The position numbers and the translations under genes are program-made. Source: Mesorhizobium opportunistum WSM2075 (GTDB taxonomy: Bacteria; Pseudomonadota; Alphaproteobacteria; Rhizobiales; Rhizobiaceae). From it: a stretch of 64,000 bases of DNA. Every line of letters starts with the position of its first letter. Within the stretch, counting starts at the first letter, position 1. The stretch covers positions 4,096,001 through 4,160,000 of the forward strand of contig NC_015675.1 in NCBI RefSeq assembly GCF_000176035.2. Reading direction: 5' to 3'. Shown here piece by piece: positions 61,078 to 64,000 of this stretch. A model generated the notes under the pieces. That model searched no databases and was not told the origin of the DNA. It saw only the letters and a list, made by a program, of their open reading frames with translations.

Positions 61078-63054
61078 ATGCTGAATTCCGTTTCCCTGAC
61101 ATTTCCCGATGGCTCCGTCCGCGACTACGACGCGGCGATGACCGGTGCGGGCCTTGCCGAATCGATCTCGAAGTCGCTGGCCAAGAAGGCCGTCGCCTAC
61201 GCCATCGACGGCACCGTGCGCGATCTCTCCGACCCGCTCGGCAAGTCCGGCAAGGTCGAGATCATCACCCGCGACGATGCGCGCGCCCTTGAGCTCATCC
61301 GCCACGACACCGCGCATGTGCTGGCGGAAGCCGTGCAGGAATTGTGGCCGGGGACGCAGGTGACGATCGGGCCGGTGATCGAGAACGGATTCTATTACGA
61401 CTTCGCCCGCAACGAGCCGTTCACCCCCGACGATTTCCCGGTGATCGAGAAGAAGATGCGCGAGATCATTGCGCGCAACAAGCCGTTCACCAAGGAAGTC
61501 TGGTCGCGCGAGCAGGCGAAAAAAGTGTTTGCCGACAAGGGCGAACGCTACAAGCTCGAGCTGATCGACGCCATTCCCGAAGACCAGGATCTCAAGATCT
61601 ACGCGCAGGGCGACTGGTTCGATCTATGCCGCGGTCCGCACATGGCCTCGACCGGCCAGATCGGCAACGCCTTCAAACTGATGAAGGTGGCCGGTGCCTA
61701 TTGGCGCGGCGACTCGAACAACCCGATGCTGACCCGCATCTACGGCACGGCCTGGGCCGACCAGGCGCAGCTCGATGCCTACCAGACGATGCTGGAGGAA
61801 GCCGAGAAGCGCGACCACCGCAAGCTCGGCCGTGAGATGGACCTGTTCCATTTCCAGGAAGAGGGGCCAGGCGTCGTCTTCTGGCACGCCAAGGGCTGGA
61901 AGATGTTCCAGAACCTGGTCAACTACATGCGCCGCCGCCTCGACGAGCAGGGCTACCAGGAGGTCAACGCACCACAGGTGCTCGACAAGAGCCTGTGGGA
62001 GACGTCGGGCCACTGGGGCTGGTATCGCGACGCGATGTTCAAGGTGACGGTCGCCGGCGACGACACCGACGACGACCGCGTCTTCGCGCTGAAGCCGATG
62101 AACTGCCCGGGCCACGTGCAGATTTTCAAGCATGGGTTGAAGTCATACCGCGATCTGCCCGTAAAACTTGCGGAATTCGGCAATGTGCATCGCTACGAAC
62201 CGTCAGGTGCGCTGCACGGGCTGATGCGCGTGCGCGGCTTCACGCAGGACGATGCGCACATCTTCTGCACCGAGGAACAACTCGCGGCGGAATGCCTGCG
62301 CATCAACGACCTGATCCTGTCGACCTACGCCGATTTCGGTTTTGAAGAGGTCAGCGTGAAGCTGTCGACGCGGCCAGACAAGCGCGTCGGCACGGATGAG
62401 GCTTGGGATCATGCCGAGGCGATCATGGGCAACGTTCTGGAGACGATCAGGACGCGCTCGGGCAACCGCATCAAGACCTCGATCAATCCGGGCGAGGGCG
62501 CCTTCTACGGGCCGAAGTTCGAATATGTGCTCAAGGATGCCATCGGCCGCGAATGGCAGTGCGGCACCACGCAGGTCGACTTCAACCTGCCGGAGCGTTT
62601 CGGCGCCTTCTACATCGGCTCGGATTCGGAGAAGAAGCAGCCCGTCATGGTGCACCGCGCCATCTGCGGTTCGATGGAGCGTTTTCTCGGCATCCTGATC
62701 GAGAACTACTCCGGCCATTTCCCGCTGTGGTTCGCACCGCTGCAGGTGGTGGTGGCGACGATCACGTCGGAGGCGGACGGCTATGCGACCGAAGTGGTGG
62801 CAAAGCTGAAGGCGGCCGGACTTCTGGCGGAAGCCGACCTGCGCAACGAGAAGATCAACTACAAGGTCCGCGAACATTCGCTGGCCAAGGTCCCGGTCAT
62901 TCTCGTCTGCGGCAAGCGCGAGGCGGAGGAACAGACGGTCAATATCCGCCGGCTCGGCTCACGCGACCAGCAATCGCTTGGCCTTGCCGAGGCGATCGCA
63001 CAGCTGACCGAGGAAGCGATCACACCCGATCGCCGCCGCAAGCGCGCTGCCTGA
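61078..63054 (+). CDS. thrS: Threonyl-tRNA synthetase
   Basis: 658-aa class II synthetase with TGS, editing and catalytic domains. N-terminal TGS part: [18 protein letters not shown]. Editing zinc ligands: [16 protein letters not shown]. Catalytic zinc region: [10 protein letters not shown] (Cys), [18 protein letters not shown] and [15 protein letters not shown] (His). The ATG follows GGAGAT (6 bp). No T-box leader is visible in the upstream 170 bp. A good terminator follows the stop. Confidence 0.97.
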   Translation: MLNSVSLTFPDGSVRDYDAAMTGAGLAESISKSLAKKAVAYAIDGTVRDLSDPLGKSGKVEIITRDDARALELIRHDTAHVLAEAVQELWPGTQVTIGPVIENGFYYDFARNEPFTPDDFPVIEKKMREIIARNKPFTKEVWSREQAKKVFADKGERYKLELIDAIPEDQDLKIYAQGDWFDLCRGPHMASTGQIGNAFKLMKVAGAYWRGDSNNPMLTRIYGTAWADQAQLDAYQTMLEEAEKRDHRKLGREMDLFHFQEEGPGVVFWHAKGWKMFQNLVNYMRRRLDEQGYQEVNAPQVLDKSLWETSGHWGWYRDAMFKVTVAGDDTDDDRVFALKPMNCPGHVQIFKHGLKSYRDLPVKLAEFGNVHRYEPSGALHGLMRVRGFTQDDAHIFCTEEQLAAECLRINDLILSTYADFGFEEVSVKLSTRPDKRVGTDEAWDHAEAIMGNVLETIRTRSGNRIKTSINPGEGAFYGPKFEYVLKDAIGREWQCGTTQVDFNLPERFGAFYIGSDSEKKQPVMVHRAICGSMERFLGILIENYSGHFPLWFAPLQVVVATITSEADGYATEVVAKLKAAGLLAEADLRNEKINYKVREHSLAKVPVILVCGKREAEEQTVNIRRLGSRDQQSLGLAEAIAQLTEEAITPDRRRKRAA

Positions 63055-63074
63055 TTTGAACAGCCCTTCCGGTC

Positions 63075-63103
63075 ATGGCGGTGGAGTGCTCCACCGCCAT
63101 TTT
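63075..63103 (+). terminator. Rho-independent terminator after thrS
   Basis: Perfect 12-bp stem ATGGCGGTGGAG/CTCCACCGCCAT with a 2-nt loop and following TTT, 20 bp after the stop. Confidence 0.9.
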
Positions 63104-63138
63104 CATATCCCTGTCACGGCGACCCTGTAACGAGCCCC

Positions 63139-64000
63139 ATGCTCAAGCTGAAATTGCGCGAACGGCCCTTTCCCGAACTTTCCTACGCCAACCCGCGCCA
63201 GCCGGCGCTGGCGCGCTGGTTCATTCATTCGGTCGAAGGCCTGTCGGGCCGTGATCGTTTCGCGGCACTCTATGATTTCTGGCGCCGCCAGGTGGTGCCA
63301 AGCGGCGAGCGGGTGTTCAGCCGCATGATGGAACTGATCGACGTCGGTGTGCGGACCGCCGATCAATGGCCGCCGGCGCAATTGCCCGACACACCACTCG
63401 TGATCGTCGCCAACCATCCGTTCGGCATCGGCGACGGCATTGCGGTGCTTTCGCTGGCCGAGCAGTTGGGGCGGCCTTTCCGGGTGATGATCCACAAGGA
63501 TTTGCTCAAGATCCGCGAGATGGAGCCTTATTCGCTGCCGATCGACTTTTCCGAGACCAAGGACGCGCTGAAGAACAACATGGCCGTGCGCCATGAGGCA
63601 GTGCGGCTGCTCAGGGAAGGCGTCACCATCGTGGTGTTTCCGGCCGGCGGCGTCGCCACAGCGCCAAAAGGGTTTGGCCGGGCGCGCGACCTGCCGTGGA
63701 AGATGTTTCCGGCCCGTCTCGTCCAGGAGGCGAAAGCATCGGTCATTCCAATGCATTTTTCCGGGCAGAACGGCAGGCTGTTCCATCTGGTCAGCGGCCC
63801 GATGAACATGGCCGAGCGCGATGGCCGTGTGGCCAAATTCGTCGGCAAGGCGTCGCTGACCCTGCGCACGTCGCTGCTGATCCGCGAGTTCGCACGGCTG
63901 TCGGGCAAGGCGATCGACGTGCGCGTTGGCGATGTGCTGCGCTGGAGCGAGTTGGAGCCTTTGCGCGATCGCAAGCTGCTGCTCGAGCGTCTCTATCGCG
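63139..64000 (+). CDS. Lysophospholipid acyltransferase family protein (3' truncated)
   Basis: Partial CDS, open to the window end (287 codons visible). PlsC/acyltransferase fold: VIVANHPFGIGDGIAVLSLA carries the catalytic His; the Asp is five residues away instead of the usual four (HX5D). FPAGGVATAPKG corresponds to the FPEG substrate block. It likely acylates a lysophospholipid or ornithine-lipid precursor at the inner membrane. An upstream CGAG is a weak ribosome site. It lies 36 bp after the thrS terminator. Confidence 0.82.
   Translation, partial: MLKLKLRERPFPELSYANPRQPALARWFIHSVEGLSGRDRFAALYDFWRRQVVPSGERVFSRMMELIDVGVRTADQWPPAQLPDTPLVIVANHPFGIGDGIAVLSLAEQLGRPFRVMIHKDLLKIREMEPYSLPIDFSETKDALKNNMAVRHEAVRLLREGVTIVVFPAGGVATAPKGFGRARDLPWKMFPARLVQEAKASVIPMHFSGQNGRLFHLVSGPMNMAERDGRVAKFVGKASLTLRTSLLIREFARLSGKAIDVRVGDVLRWSELEPLRDRKLLLERLYR

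Overview
The window is high-GC chromosomal DNA of a Rhizobiales alphaproteobacterium, most likely Mesorhizobium or a close relative. The genus is inferred from gene order (tatC-serS-surE-pcm-nlpD, yajC-secDF, folE-hisI), rhizobial families (DUF982, DUF6074, DUF1127), many sugar-type ABC genes and rhizobial palindromic repeats. No phage, insertion sequence or CRISPR array was found.

Region 1 (1-13.9 kb) is mostly housekeeping: the end of tatC, serS, surE, pcm and an NlpD-like LysM/M23 lipoprotein, then an epimerase-like gene with a divergent AraC regulator, a DUF815 ATPase, and a yajC-secDF block. The block continues into homologues of the mitochondrial complex I assembly factors NDUFAF3 and NDUFAF6 and a sterol-desaturase-type hydroxylase.

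Region 2 (13.9-21.6 kb) holds a ParD/ParE pair whose toxin frame has no ATG, GTG or TTG start, then trmFO. Next comes the most striking element: two tandem DUF1127 genes followed on the same (minus) strand by three tandem RNA units. Each unit has three hairpins carrying CCTCCTCCC, nine copies in all, with compensatory stem changes between units. This matches the organisation of the CcaF1-CcsR 'cuckoo' RNAs of Rhodobacter. DUF2157 and GDYXXLXY membrane genes, tRNA-Leu, trigger factor and an exported protein follow.

Region 3 (21.6-38.1 kb) is accessory: two sugar-type ABC operons converging at 31.0 kb. The plus-strand operon, behind a GntR regulator, encodes a binding protein, an ATPase, a double-length fused permease, an SDR, a 3-hydroxyacyl-CoA-dehydrogenase-like enzyme, a BKACE enzyme and an SMP-30 lactonase. 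These could form an oxidation, lactone-opening, oxidation and beta-keto-acid cleavage route. The minus-strand operon starts with a LacI-type DNA-binding domain fused to a PfkB sugar kinase, then an amidotransferase-like protein, an ABC transporter and an M20 hydrolase.

Region 4 (38.1-64 kb) is again mainly core: an exported Gly/Asn-rich protein, radC, map, DUF982 and DUF6074 proteins, an odd tRNA-like sequence, tRNA-Glu, an M15-like lipoprotein, phaC, an aminotransferase plus hom, small membrane proteins, glpX, a frameshifted DUF6434 gene, recJ, a RibD/DHFR-like reductase, a patatin, hisI, folE, an IscU-like scaffold, a LysR regulator, yidD, a class D beta-lactamase, a methyltransferase, thrS and a 3'-truncated acyltransferase.

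Starts were chosen by reading frame, family N-termini and visible Shine-Dalgarno sequences. Functions are family-level calls from the translated sequence; no database search was possible.
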